A stretch of 35,887 nt of DNA, from the NCBI GenBank assembly GCA_014382535.1, contig JACNJN010000114.1, positions 1 to 35,887 of the forward strand, written 5' to 3'. The notes beneath the pieces are model-generated. The model did not search any database, was not told the origin of the DNA, and was given only the letters and a program-made list of their open reading frames with translations. Below, one piece after another: positions 10,401 to 18,589 of the stretch. This DNA is from Candidatus Desulfolinea nitratireducens (GTDB lineage: Bacteria; Chloroflexota; Anaerolineae; Anaerolineales; Villigracilaceae). The first letter of the stretch is position 1. Every line of letters starts with the position of its first letter. The translations under genes and the position numbers were made by a program.

Positions 10401-11641
10401 GTTTTTCCATCCGGGTCGAGTAATGAAATGGTACATTCAGAATAAGTCAATACTTTCAAAAAATTATCAGCGATAACTGAGCCAATTTCCTTGATATCGA
10501 CAGATGCGCTCGAGAAATTCTGGCTGACCTCGAAGAGCATGGCCATTTCATCAGCAGCTTGTTGAATGCGCTCGTAAGCCTGGGCGTTGTCAACTGCGAT
10601 GGCAGCCTGTTGTGCCAGACTTTCCAGAAACTTTAATTCTGATGGCAAAAATTCCTGCTCGATCCCTATTCTCCAAATGACCAGCAAACCCCTTAGTTCA
10701 TTTTGGGAAAGAATTGGTGCAACCATGATATGTTCGTTTTCAACTTGCTTGGTCCCCGGGACAGTTCTGGATTCTGGATCTGAACTGGTGTCATTAACAA
10801 ATTTCCCAATTTTGGTAAGGGCAATATTTCCAATTATCCCCTCACCAAGAATTAATGTGTCGCCTTTAATTTTATCAGATCCGGCCCCCAAGGCTGCGAT
10901 AGCGGAAAATGTTTGGGCACTTTCGTCTGGAACAAAGACCGCGCTGGTTTTCGCATTCAATGTTATTTTGGCCTGAGATGCAATACTTTCCAGGACCTTT
11001 TTAAGATCCAAAGTAGAAGATATTTCCCTGGCGACATCCGCAAGTGCTGTCATTTCCTGAGCACGGGTTTGCGTTTCCTGGAAAAGGAGCGCGTTTTCCA
11101 ACGCCTGTGAGAGCTGATCGGTGACTTGTTGAACAAGCTGTTGATCTTCCCCCCCCCATTGACGGTTAGTTTTGCTATCAACAATTTGAAGGGTCGCCCA
11201 GGATTCTGCTCCCAAGCGGACAGGCAGGCTCATAGTTGCATGTGCATCAATGGTGTCTATTTGTACGCGAGGTGTCTCGGTCCTTTTGCCCTTACTTTTG
11301 GCGGCCAGTACAACGTCCAACGGGGGTAGCACGCGTGTGCCAATGAGAGTTGGATCGGGTGACAGTGTTTCGAGCGCCTTTACATCATCTTTGATTTTAT
11401 TGTTTTCAGGAGGAACAGGATCTGGGGCTGGTGTCTCAGGCGCCGTTATTTCCTCCTTGATTTTATCGGTATCAAGAGGAATAGCCTCAGAGGCTGGGGT
11501 TTCAAGAGGCACTTCTGCCTCTTTGACGACATCTTTACCAATAGGAATAGGAGCAGGGGCTGGTGGATCAAGCGCCCTTTCTTCCTCTTTGATATCGTCA
11601 AAGAGTTTGTCAAGTCGGTTGTTGATTTGTTTCTTTGACAT
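7454..11641 (-). CDS. Soluble multi-GAF hybrid histidine kinase with two REC domains
   Basis: The 1395-residue protein has no membrane segment. Its parts in order are: a charged N-terminal peptide (1-22); Pro/Ala-rich 22-residue repeats (24-109); a half-GAF (about 135-190); four GAF domains (about 200-355, 370-535, 550-705, 725-880); HisKA with His916 in MSHELRTPLN; HATPase_c with NAAKFTDEG and GGSGLGLS; REC1 with Asp1201 in LDIMMP and a LLKP lysine; and REC2 with Asp1322 in LDLFMP and QKG in place of KP. GAFs two and three of the four look like an internal duplication. ATG at 11641 is preferred over TTG at 11647 because AGGAG lies 10 nt ahead of the ATG and only 4 nt ahead of the TTG. It overlaps parA by 32 bp. 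This is the only kinase of the minus-strand unit and the probable hub for the receptors (inference). Confidence 0.93.
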   Translation of the reverse strand: MSKKQINNRLDKLFDDIKEEERALDPPAPAPIPIGKDVVKEAEVPLETPASEAIPLDTDKIKEEITAPETPAPDPVPPENNKIKDDVKALETLSPDPTLIGTRVLPPLDVVLAAKSKGKRTETPRVQIDTIDAHATMSLPVRLGAESWATLQIVDSKTNRQWGGEDQQLVQQVTDQLSQALENALLFQETQTRAQEMTALADVAREISSTLDLKKVLESIASQAKITLNAKTSAVFVPDESAQTFSAIAALGAGSDKIKGDTLILGEGIIGNIALTKIGKFVNDTSSDPESRTVPGTKQVENEHIMVAPILSQNELRGLLVIWRIGIEQEFLPSELKFLESLAQQAAIAVDNAQAYERIQQAADEMAMLFEVSQNFSSASVDIKEIGSVIADNFLKVLTYSECTISLLDPDGKTLRISTNIFIDDETGKVIVDDEVGRTESLADYPVIARVLENKQPLEIHASDSDADPAELAYMQAQEVNIQSLIILPLAVKGQAIGIVELENWDQELHLSDGELNLAMTLANQAALALDNALSYQRVQKAANEMATIFDVSQAISSAPVEIEGISRVVARNFTNVIGIPECSICLYDSANHSARVVMDLMVDKNGRQKIREDEIGNIYYLKDYPDTSKALADFQPLVIHASDPDADPNELALMKEYDVTTTVVLPLVVKRQAIGYIELESTGEERHFSQEELNLAMTLANQAAVAIENARLFQEAQESEKSLQRQNDYMAAAAEVGRLVTSTLDMDILFRRAVYLLREHFGYYHAAIFTIEEAGFEVVVREATGDAGKEMKEREHSLQVGSKSVVGTATDTGKPFIVNDVTDNPNHQPNPLLPETKAEAAIPLIIGRRIIGALDLQSTDVDAFTPDDVIVLQLLADQFATAIDNARSYKLAQDSFTEMRELERLKSQFLANMSHELRTPLNSIIGFSRIIIKGIDGPVTDLQQQDLTAIYNSGQHLLGLINDILDLSKIEAGKMELTFDETDVEKLIKSVMSTVVGLIKDKSVRLEEEIQNDLPAVKADSMRVRQILINLFSNAAKFTDEGVIKVTAESEGDFVRISVIDSGPGISKEDQKKLFQAFSQVDASATRATGGSGLGLSISQELVHMHGGEIGLDSEVGKGSTFFFTLPLHEDQEITPEIEIAESQDDAQSRVVLAIDDDEKVVKLYQRYLHTQGYQVIALTDPKKAVESAKEINPYAITLDIMMPNYDGWQVLQDLKSDPETQHIPILVCSIVEDTDKGYALGATDYLLKPIIEDDLLGALDRLNNDGTLHDILIIDDDPDDRRLLEKLLSSAKGFTPILAEDGPAGWDMIVSHPPDAVILDLFMPKMDGFEIIDAMQAKAELRDIPVILISGGDISSTQQEKLDSLNHHLIQKGTLDPKELLSVLGRSLNLFKK
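11315..11572 (-). repeat. About 66-bp coding tandem repeats in the hybrid kinase linker
   Basis: Residues 24-109 of the hybrid kinase hold about three and a half degenerate 22-residue units. Each has a proline-rich part (PAPAPIP, TPASEAIP, TPAPDPVP, LSPDP) followed by an acidic/basic part such as KDVVKEAEV, DKIKEEIT or NKIKDDVK. At DNA level this is a roughly 66-bp degenerate tandem repeat. It probably acts as an extended flexible spacer between the N-terminal peptide and the sensory domains. Confidence 0.6.
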
Positions 11642-12395
11642 ATTCAACTAACTCCTGTGCCAGAAGACGATATTGTTCAGAACCACGGGTATTTGATTTA
11701 TATTTTGTAATTGGTAAACCAAGAATAGGACTCTCACGCAGTTTTGTGTCAATCTCAATAATGCTTTTGAATAACCCATCTCCAAATGTGTTTTCCAGTT
11801 GTGCCTGAATTGTGCGGTGAGAACGATTGCGACGGTCGAGCATTGTAATTAATATACGGTATGCCAAAGGAGGGTTATTTTCACTACGTACTTTTCGAAC
11901 AAGGGTCATCATATTTCTCAGAGCGTAAGCCGAAAAATATTCTGCCTGCGTGGGGACAATCAGAAGGTCAGATGCATTCAGTGCATTCAATGTTACTGCG
12001 CCAAGAGCTGGAGGGCAATCAATTAACAGAAAATCATATTTTGTTGGGTGCGAAGCTTGAATTGCATCTGCGAGACGGGTGGAATAATTGAGATGTATCG
12101 GTAAAAGTTGTTCGGCACGTTCCATTTTCTGACTGGATGGCACTAAATCCAGGCGCTCAACATCACTCTTTTGCCAAACATTTTCCAAAGGAATATTTTC
12201 AAGCAAAATATCACTTGAGGTTAATGCAGCGCCACCTGGCTCAAAGCCTAAGGCCAATGTCAGGTTTGCCTGTGCATCCAAATCTATTAATAAAATTTGA
12301 TATCCTTTTTCGGCTAAAGCGGCGCCAAGGGATAATGTAGTGGTTGTTTTTGCGACACCACCTTTTTCATTTGAAACAGTAATTACGTACGTCAT
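11610..12395 (-). CDS. ParA/Soj-family positioning ATPase
   Basis: The 261-residue protein has the deviant Walker A motif KGGVAKTTTT (signature Lys11 and Lys16), the A' motif IDLDAQANLT (Asp38, Asp40) and Walker B LLIDCPPALG (Asp126). It lacks the N-terminal helix-turn-helix of plasmid type Ia ParA, so it is Soj-like. The basic stretch DRRNRSHR (187-194) lies where Soj relatives bind DNA non-specifically (inference). ParA-type ATPases place chromosomes, plasmids, carboxysomes or chemoreceptor clusters on the nucleoid. No parB is next to it; instead its gene overlaps the multi-GAF kinase by 32 bp, so that kinase is the likely cargo or regulator. The ATG has GAGG 6-7 nt upstream. It lies 45 bp after the last receptor gene. 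Confidence 0.93.
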   Translation of the reverse strand: MTYVITVSNEKGGVAKTTTTLSLGAALAEKGYQILLIDLDAQANLTLALGFEPGGAALTSSDILLENIPLENVWQKSDVERLDLVPSSQKMERAEQLLPIHLNYSTRLADAIQASHPTKYDFLLIDCPPALGAVTLNALNASDLLIVPTQAEYFSAYALRNMMTLVRKVRSENNPPLAYRILITMLDRRNRSHRTIQAQLENTFGDGLFKSIIEIDTKLRESPILGLPITKYKSNTRGSEQYRLLAQELVEYVKETNQQPT

Positions 12396-12440
12396 AAGTT
12401 GCCTCGCTTTGTCTTTGAGACTGCTCTATAATAAAAACCG

Positions 12441-14144
12441 TTAACTCTCTTCAATATCTTCAATTTTGCCAGGGTTGGGAATTTCTGTCGTCAATTCAAT
12501 TTTGCTGGCTCCCAAGGCCTCTTTGAGTTCATCTAATGCAGTTTGGATCATTACCTGTGGATCGTTTGTACTGCGAATTTTGGTTGTGATCTCAGAAACC
12601 AAACGCTCACGGCCTGCACGGCGGGTTGTATCCTCAAGGAGGCGGGCGTTATCCAAGGCTAAAGCAAAACGGTCAACTGTTGCCTGGATGATCTCTAATT
12701 CATCTTCTGTATATTGTGCTACAGGTTTATCGAGATCAACATTGAGATAACCAATCACAATATTCCTAAGTTTAACAGGAAGTTTGTATACAGAGTCGTT
12801 ATTTATCGTTTTGCCATCCATTTGTAAGGGTTCGTTGATTGCTTCCAAGCCGGTTGTCCGGGCTCGATACCCTATGATATCGCTTAAATTACCAAAGCGG
12901 CTCCACTCATTTTTCAGATAGCGCTGGAAGGTGGTATCAAGTTCCTGAAGGGTATCCTGCGATTGCTGGAAAAGCCGTGCATTTTCGATTGCGACTGCGA
13001 CTTGATTTGCAAGCGTCGATAGACCCTCAATATCCTCCCCTGAAAATGCGTTTGTCTCCTCGCTCTGCACATCCAACACGCCAATGACCTCATTACCAAT
13101 CATCAATGGCAGGGCCATTTCAGAATGAGTGTTCGGTAAATCGGGGTTGTCAAAATAGGTTGCGTCATTGCCAACATCCAGCGCTATGCGCGCTGTTTTT
13201 AGATCGACTGCAGAGCCTACAATACCCTCCTGTCCCACCCGGAGTTGGTGATCACGAGCCAGCATGGCTTGCCCACCACCGCTATTTGATGCGCGCAACA
13301 CCGCATATTGTTTATTTTCAGATAGGAGGAAAATACCAATGTGATAGTAACCAAAACGCTCACTAACTGTCCTGGTAATATGAGGTAATAGTTTATCCAT
13401 TTCTTGTAATGAGGCAACCGAGCTTGCTACATCAGCGATGGCCTCAAGTTGTGATGCTCGTTTCTGAATTTGAGTAGAACTGCTTTCCAGATCGAGAGTG
13501 CGCTCATGAACGCGTTGCTCGAGATTTACCTGTAGAATTTGCAGCTCTTTATTGCTTATTTCCATGCGGCGCTCGTTTGCCTGCGCCCGTTTAGCAGCAT
13601 TTCGGAGTCCATTGTCAAGGATGAATAACAATGCCGCACTGATTATCAGGATGAAGGTGATATCAATTGCATTTTCACTCGCTGATGAATAAACAGGAAT
13701 AAAGAGACCGCTGCCTTCCAGGTATGCAAAATACCACACCGAAGCGACACTGGCTATTGTCACCAGGATACTTGCTTTCCAGCCAAGCAAAACACTGGCA
13801 ATCAAAATTACTATGAAATATGCAATTATCCCTGTATCGCGAATACCTTCGCCTCTTGCCAAATTAAAAACTGCGAACCATCCAAAAAGTATTACTGCGA
13901 CGCTTATAGAATTAACATTTCCTCGTTTTAACATTAACCAGCTGCTTATGAGAATAATGATGAGAGTTCCCAAAGTCACGAGTGTATTTAAGTTTACTGT
14001 GGAAGCAATTGTGCGAGATAACAATAATAATGCCAGGAGGAAAATCACGATCAGGAGAAGGTAATTTAATATTCCTGCCAGTCGCGTCTTTTCCTCGTCT
14101 TCAAAAATGGGAGGGCTGAACCAGCGAACAAGACCTTTTAACAT
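12441..14144 (-). CDS. 6-TM GAF receptor without output domain (receptor 10)
   Basis: The 567-residue protein has an FEDEEKTRLAG lead-in and six hydrophobic helices (about 22-43, 52-72, 80-96, 105-120, 122-142, 158-178). A coiled coil runs through about 180-230 and includes the VHERT signature. One GAF follows at about 248-392, with FGYYHIGIFLL and FDNPDLPNTHSE, where His replaces the Arg found in most siblings. The C-terminal half-GAF (about 460-567) has LPVKLRN, the TEDELEI helix, ENARLL-like DNARLLED and a final helix ending in LGASKIELT. No kinase or other enzymatic domain is present. A possible input is a membrane-embedded or hydrophobic ligand. The ATG has GAAGGT about 9 nt upstream. 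It is the last receptor before parA. Confidence 0.88.
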   Translation of the reverse strand: MLKGLVRWFSPPIFEDEEKTRLAGILNYLLLIVIFLLALLLLSRTIASTVNLNTLVTLGTLIIILISSWLMLKRGNVNSISVAVILFGWFAVFNLARGEGIRDTGIIAYFIVILIASVLLGWKASILVTIASVASVWYFAYLEGSGLFIPVYSSASENAIDITFILIISAALLFILDNGLRNAAKRAQANERRMEISNKELQILQVNLEQRVHERTLDLESSSTQIQKRASQLEAIADVASSVASLQEMDKLLPHITRTVSERFGYYHIGIFLLSENKQYAVLRASNSGGGQAMLARDHQLRVGQEGIVGSAVDLKTARIALDVGNDATYFDNPDLPNTHSEMALPLMIGNEVIGVLDVQSEETNAFSGEDIEGLSTLANQVAVAIENARLFQQSQDTLQELDTTFQRYLKNEWSRFGNLSDIIGYRARTTGLEAINEPLQMDGKTINNDSVYKLPVKLRNIVIGYLNVDLDKPVAQYTEDELEIIQATVDRFALALDNARLLEDTTRRAGRERLVSEITTKIRSTNDPQVMIQTALDELKEALGASKIELTTEIPNPGKIEDIEES

Positions 14145-14195
14145 AATATAATTACCTTCTTTTTTGGAAAGTCACTTTGTGAAAGTCAAAAAAAC

Positions 14196-16097
14196 TCATT
14201 GCTCATTATCTCCAATTTCAAGAGTTACCTCTGACGCACCCAAAACATCACGTAACTCACCAACAGCGACCTGCATCAGGCGTTCGATCTCTGTAGTTGC
14301 GCTGAGCTTTGCGGAAATATCACCGATAACGCTTTCTTTTACCGCTTGGCTTTGGGATGCCTCCAAGAGGGTTGCATTTTCTAAGGCCACACCCAAGCGC
14401 TCAGCCAATGAATTTGTTATATCTATCTCATCCGAATTCAATATTTTGTTATCCGGCAAATTGATATAAATTGTGCCAATTTCATCGCCGCGCAACCTAA
14501 TCGGAATACCAATCGATTTCAGTTTTCGTTTTACTGGTTCATTAAGAGGCCGTACAGTTCTACCTGAAAGTTCGTAACCAATTATTTTTTGTTTTTTTGA
14601 AATTTTCTGCCAGGCATCCCGGGAAAATTCTCCCAAGGAGCTTTGTGCCTCTGCTAGTAGACGTTGAGTTTCCTCGTGCAAGCGTGCGTTCTCAATGGCG
14701 ATGCTAACTTCGTCCGCCAGAATTGAAAGAACTTCAATATCATCCTCGGAAAAGGCATTTGCTTCCGTGCTTTGAACATCCAAGGCCCCAATTATCCTGC
14801 CCCCAACAAGGAGGGGTAGAGCCATTTCGGACCGTGTTTCTGGCAAATCTGGGTTATCAAAATAAACCGCATCCTCACCCACGTCCAAAGCGATCCGGGG
14901 CTGGCCTGTGCTGGTTGTAAAACCGACGATACCTTGTTCCCCGATTTTGAGCTTATGCTCACGCTCGAGCATGCGTTTTCCGCCTTCACTATTAGCAGCC
15001 CTCAAAATGGCATTTTCATTTGTGTAGTCATTGAGAAAAATACCGGTGTGGTAATAATTAAATTGCTGGCTGATAAGTTCTGTGATCTTGGGCAATACTT
15101 CATCTAATGAACGAATTGATGCAAGCGCTGCACCCACAAGAGCGATCGCTTCAAATTGCACGGCACGCCTCTCGCTCATTTGAGTGGTAGTTGATAATTC
15201 TGCAGTACGCTCTTCTACACGCGTCTCGAGCTCGATTAAAGAATTCTGCAATTGTTTATACATTCGGTCAAATGTATTGCCAAGCATCGCAATTTCATCG
15301 TTTCCCTCGATCTGAAAAGAAAAACGCAAATCATGCTGTTGTTGCTCAATTGAGGCAGCGGACCGTTCAAGGTATTCAAGCCTGTCACTAACTGAGTGTG
15401 CAATTCTATTTGCAATTAGCCACCCCAAAAACATAGCGAAAATTAAGACAAGCGCCATAAATCCGACAGTGTCCTGATATGCAGAGAAGGATACCTCGCT
15501 AAAGGCTTTTGTATAATTATTATTTGCTTCATTAAGCAATCTCAATTCTTGCTGCACAAGGATCAAACGAGATTTCGTGTTTTCAACGAAGAATTCATCA
15601 CGCATACCTGTGATGTCAAGCTCTTGAAATTGATTCTCCACAATTAAGTATTGAACAAATGCCTGCCGCAACGATACAAAAGTATCCAATTCCTGGTTTT
15701 GTAATTCAATGAGATTATTATCTTGAATCATGGCGGATAGTTCTGCATTATTTGTTGAAAGATGGACCTCTTCATAATTCTCAATAATGCTTTGCACATT
15801 GATCTTGGCAATATTCATCGCTTCTCTTTGACGCGCTTGTTCATCAGGCGAAATGTTTGGAGAAAGAAGTGCGTCAAAGATGGATTGCACCTGCAATATA
15901 GATTCACTTAATTGCGTGGTCGCAATATTTGAATTAATAATTTGGTTATAACTAATTGCCAATGTAGATTGAATCGTTTGCATGCCAAAAATTCCCGACA
16001 CAAAAATACTAAGCAACCCAAAAACCATAATGACGGTAATTAGATTTAGTTTCCTGTTTACCGATATTCTTGTCAGAAAGCTTGTTTGCTGGTTCAT
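14196..16097 (-). CDS. 4-helix-bundle/HAMP/GAF receptor without output domain (receptor 9)
   Basis: With the start used here the protein has 633 residues. TM1 (about 17-38) and TM2 (about 210-231) flank a helical extracytoplasmic domain of about 170 residues that looks like a chemoreceptor-type four-helix bundle. HAMP follows (about 231-283), with a coiled coil to 315. The GAF (about 328-472) has FNYYHTGIFL and RIALDVGEDAVYFDNPDLP. The half-GAF tail has IPIRLRGDEIGTI and ends in LGASEVTLEI. ATG at 16097 (MNQQTSFL) is chosen because it begins 13 bp after the upstream stop; the longer possible start at 16166 would overlap the previous gene by 56 bp. GAGG lies 11 nt upstream of the ATG. It lacks the MCP signalling hairpin despite its chemoreceptor-like input half. 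Confidence 0.86.
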   Translation of the reverse strand: MNQQTSFLTRISVNRKLNLITVIMVFGLLSIFVSGIFGMQTIQSTLAISYNQIINSNIATTQLSESILQVQSIFDALLSPNISPDEQARQREAMNIAKINVQSIIENYEEVHLSTNNAELSAMIQDNNLIELQNQELDTFVSLRQAFVQYLIVENQFQELDITGMRDEFFVENTKSRLILVQQELRLLNEANNNYTKAFSEVSFSAYQDTVGFMALVLIFAMFLGWLIANRIAHSVSDRLEYLERSAASIEQQQHDLRFSFQIEGNDEIAMLGNTFDRMYKQLQNSLIELETRVEERTAELSTTTQMSERRAVQFEAIALVGAALASIRSLDEVLPKITELISQQFNYYHTGIFLNDYTNENAILRAANSEGGKRMLEREHKLKIGEQGIVGFTTSTGQPRIALDVGEDAVYFDNPDLPETRSEMALPLLVGGRIIGALDVQSTEANAFSEDDIEVLSILADEVSIAIENARLHEETQRLLAEAQSSLGEFSRDAWQKISKKQKIIGYELSGRTVRPLNEPVKRKLKSIGIPIRLRGDEIGTIYINLPDNKILNSDEIDITNSLAERLGVALENATLLEASQSQAVKESVIGDISAKLSATTEIERLMQVAVGELRDVLGASEVTLEIGDNEQ

Positions 16098-16110
16098 GCT
16101 ATTTTGAGCC

Positions 16111-18579
16111 TCATGCTTGATCCTTATCAGTAAGCTGAATGACGACATCTGCTCCAGGTATGACACGGCCTAATTCCTCAACGGCAGTTTGCAGAACGTT
16201 GCGAATATTGATGGATGCAGCACCAATATTGGAGGAAATATCACCAATAACTTGCTCCTTGGATGCCCGCCTCTGGCTTTCCGATAGCAAACGGGCATTT
16301 TCCATGGTAATGGCAGCACGCTCAATAATGGCAGTGGCTATATCTAATTCATCCTGAGTCCATGGGCGCTTACCACCGCCCTGTATCTTTATTTCTCCAA
16401 TTTTCTGCCCGCGTAAAATAATTGGAAGATTTAGCATTTCAACGTCATTCAGGTCATCTTTTGCAATTGGTTCCTTTAGCAAAGTGACCTTTCCTTTTCT
16501 GCGACGAAGACCAGCCAGGTTTTCTGAAAGCTTAAATTGATCCCAGCCTAATATTGTCCCCTGCTGTGAGACCAATACTGATTGCGCCAAAGCGTATCGT
16601 GCTTCCTCGTAAAGGCGCGCGTTATTGATCGCAATACTTACCTGATCTGCCAGGGTTGAAAGTGTGTCGATATCTTCTTGAGAAAACGCATTGGGCTCAA
16701 CGCTTTGTACATCAAGAGCACCAATTATTTGGTTGCCGACAAACATTGGTAATGCCATCTCAGAACGGGTGTTGGGCAGATCTGGATTATCAAAATATAT
16801 ATTATCCTGTCCGGTATCCAAGGCGATTCGTGCCTTTCCTCGACTGGTAACAAAGCCGACAATACCAGTTTCCCCAACCTTGAGTTGGTGATTTCGCTCC
16901 AACATTTCCTTGCCACCAGGACTGTTTGCAGCACGCAAAACTGCAAATTCCTTCGATTCATCAAGCAAAAAGACTCCAACATGATAAAATCCAAAATTTT
17001 GGCTAATTACCTCTGTGATATTTGGTAAAAGAGTTTCGGAATTTTGCGAAGTACTAATGCTGCGTGCAACTTGCGCGATGGCCTCAAACTGTACAGCTCG
17101 ACGCTGGCTTTGCTCGCTGGCCTCTTCAAGCTCAGTTGTACGTTCTACAACACGTTCCTCCAGGCTCCCCAACATTTCTTTGAGCTGGGCCGTCATTCCT
17201 TTGAAGGCTTCAGCCAGAACATGAACCTCTTCAACGGAGATTTTGGGAATATTTACTTCCAAATCTCCTTTGCTAAATTGGATAGCTGCGGTTCTTAGTT
17301 GGTTTAGGGGTGTAGTTAACACCCGGCTTACTCCAAAGCTGATTACCATAGCGCCAATTACTATCGCAATCAGCATGAGTAATCCGAAAATCTGTGATTG
17401 TTGATTATTCTCGGCCACCATTGCCTGAGCCTCGCGGTAGGCTGTTTCCATTTCAGCTGCTGGCACAATCACGCCAAGGCTATAGCCTGTGGATGAAACA
17501 GGTGCATAGGCCATATAATGTTCTACCTCATTGATTTGAGCACGGATTTGTCCGGTGTTGCCCGAGGCCATATCTTGAAACTGTGATTGTAAATCCTGCG
17601 GTCCCTGTTTTAGTGATGCAAGTTGTGATTCTTCACCCTCGAGGGTTTCCTCGCGAAGAATTCCAAAGTTTGAGTAGCCAAGATCAGGCATGGCGATAAT
17701 ATTATTTGAGGAATCACTCAAAAAAGCGTAACCAGTTTGGCCAATCTTAATATTCAAAACCTGGGTGGTTATCGTTTCCAATTTAACATCGGCGCCAACC
17801 ACGCCATGAAACTTCCCACTTTTGTCTATGACTGGAACACTGCTTGTAACCACCATACCATGTTGAGCTGCGTCAACATAAGGTTCAGACCAAATTACCT
17901 GGATAAGGTCATTGGAAAGGGAATTCTCTGCTTGCAGGAACCAAGGTCGCTTTGAGGGATCAAATTCTGGCGGTACCAATGTGGCCAGGTCGATATTGGG
18001 ATAATAAGATGTATATCCATCGTAGTTACCAAAGTAGACAGCCAAAATATTGGCATTATTTTCAACAATATCTGGTACGAAAAAATCAAGGTGACTGACT
18101 GCGTTGGCAATTGTGACTGTCTTTGTAGTGAGTTGAAATGTCGAGGGGGCAAAGATTGATGCCGGATCACTATTTGAGTTATCCCAACCGCCACCCTGTA
18201 TGCGATTCAGCTCTTCACTCGCATCCCAGTAATTAGTTCCGGCGATGGCTGTATCCTGACTGAGCAGGTTGGCCGCATAATTAGCTGTTGCGTTTACTTG
18301 TCTGTCAATTTCAGTAAAGAAGTCATTTATGATTTGGGCCTCCCCAGAGGCAAGTGCGGCAATTTGGTTTTCAGTCTTATCTTTCTCTGCATTTTGGATT
18401 TGGTCACCCAGGAATTGCTGTGTTTCGTTGTTGCTGGTGATAAGAAAATAGCCTACAGCAATTGCTGCCAGCACGGCAGTTAATGTTGTGGAAAGTGCGA
18501 TACGCCCTCGCAGAGATGATCTCCGCGGCTGGCGTTGACTGGTTATTTCCTTGATGGGGTTGCCTGATTCGAGGTTCAT
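16111..18579 (-). CDS. dCache/HAMP/GAF receptor without output domain (receptor 8)
   Basis: The 822-residue protein has TM1 at about 27-48, a large extracytoplasmic double-Cache domain (about 50-390), TM2 at about 397-419, HAMP (419-470), a coiled coil, GAF (about 510-655, FGFYHVGVFLLD) and the half-GAF tail (about 700-822, LPIILRGQKIG and WTQDELDIA). The Cache contains FDPSKRPWF, with Arg211, Trp213 and Phe214, followed by Tyr234 in SEPYVD and Asp264 in GVVGADVKL. This resembles the amino-acid-binding dCache signature with Phe in place of both tyrosines, so an amino acid or related ligand is possible (inference). ATG at 18579 has AAGGTG 5 nt upstream, overlapping the end of the previous gene region. 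Confidence 0.9.
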   Translation of the reverse strand: MNLESGNPIKEITSQRQPRRSSLRGRIALSTTLTAVLAAIAVGYFLITSNNETQQFLGDQIQNAEKDKTENQIAALASGEAQIINDFFTEIDRQVNATANYAANLLSQDTAIAGTNYWDASEELNRIQGGGWDNSNSDPASIFAPSTFQLTTKTVTIANAVSHLDFFVPDIVENNANILAVYFGNYDGYTSYYPNIDLATLVPPEFDPSKRPWFLQAENSLSNDLIQVIWSEPYVDAAQHGMVVTSSVPVIDKSGKFHGVVGADVKLETITTQVLNIKIGQTGYAFLSDSSNNIIAMPDLGYSNFGILREETLEGEESQLASLKQGPQDLQSQFQDMASGNTGQIRAQINEVEHYMAYAPVSSTGYSLGVIVPAAEMETAYREAQAMVAENNQQSQIFGLLMLIAIVIGAMVISFGVSRVLTTPLNQLRTAAIQFSKGDLEVNIPKISVEEVHVLAEAFKGMTAQLKEMLGSLEERVVERTTELEEASEQSQRRAVQFEAIAQVARSISTSQNSETLLPNITEVISQNFGFYHVGVFLLDESKEFAVLRAANSPGGKEMLERNHQLKVGETGIVGFVTSRGKARIALDTGQDNIYFDNPDLPNTRSEMALPMFVGNQIIGALDVQSVEPNAFSQEDIDTLSTLADQVSIAINNARLYEEARYALAQSVLVSQQGTILGWDQFKLSENLAGLRRRKGKVTLLKEPIAKDDLNDVEMLNLPIILRGQKIGEIKIQGGGKRPWTQDELDIATAIIERAAITMENARLLSESQRRASKEQVIGDISSNIGAASINIRNVLQTAVEELGRVIPGADVVIQLTDKDQA

Positions 18580-18589
18580 AACTGCACCT

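Noticed and set aside
11250-11651. 133-codon plus-strand open frame rich in Ser/Gly opposite the kinase N-terminus
   Set aside because: Its composition mirrors the Pro/Ala-rich tandem repeats on the true coding strand, so it is an antisense shadow.
14145-14195. ACTTTgtgAAAGT palindrome between receptors 9 and 10
   Set aside because: Short, AT-rich and next to similar repeats; no promoter element beside it, so chance is likely.
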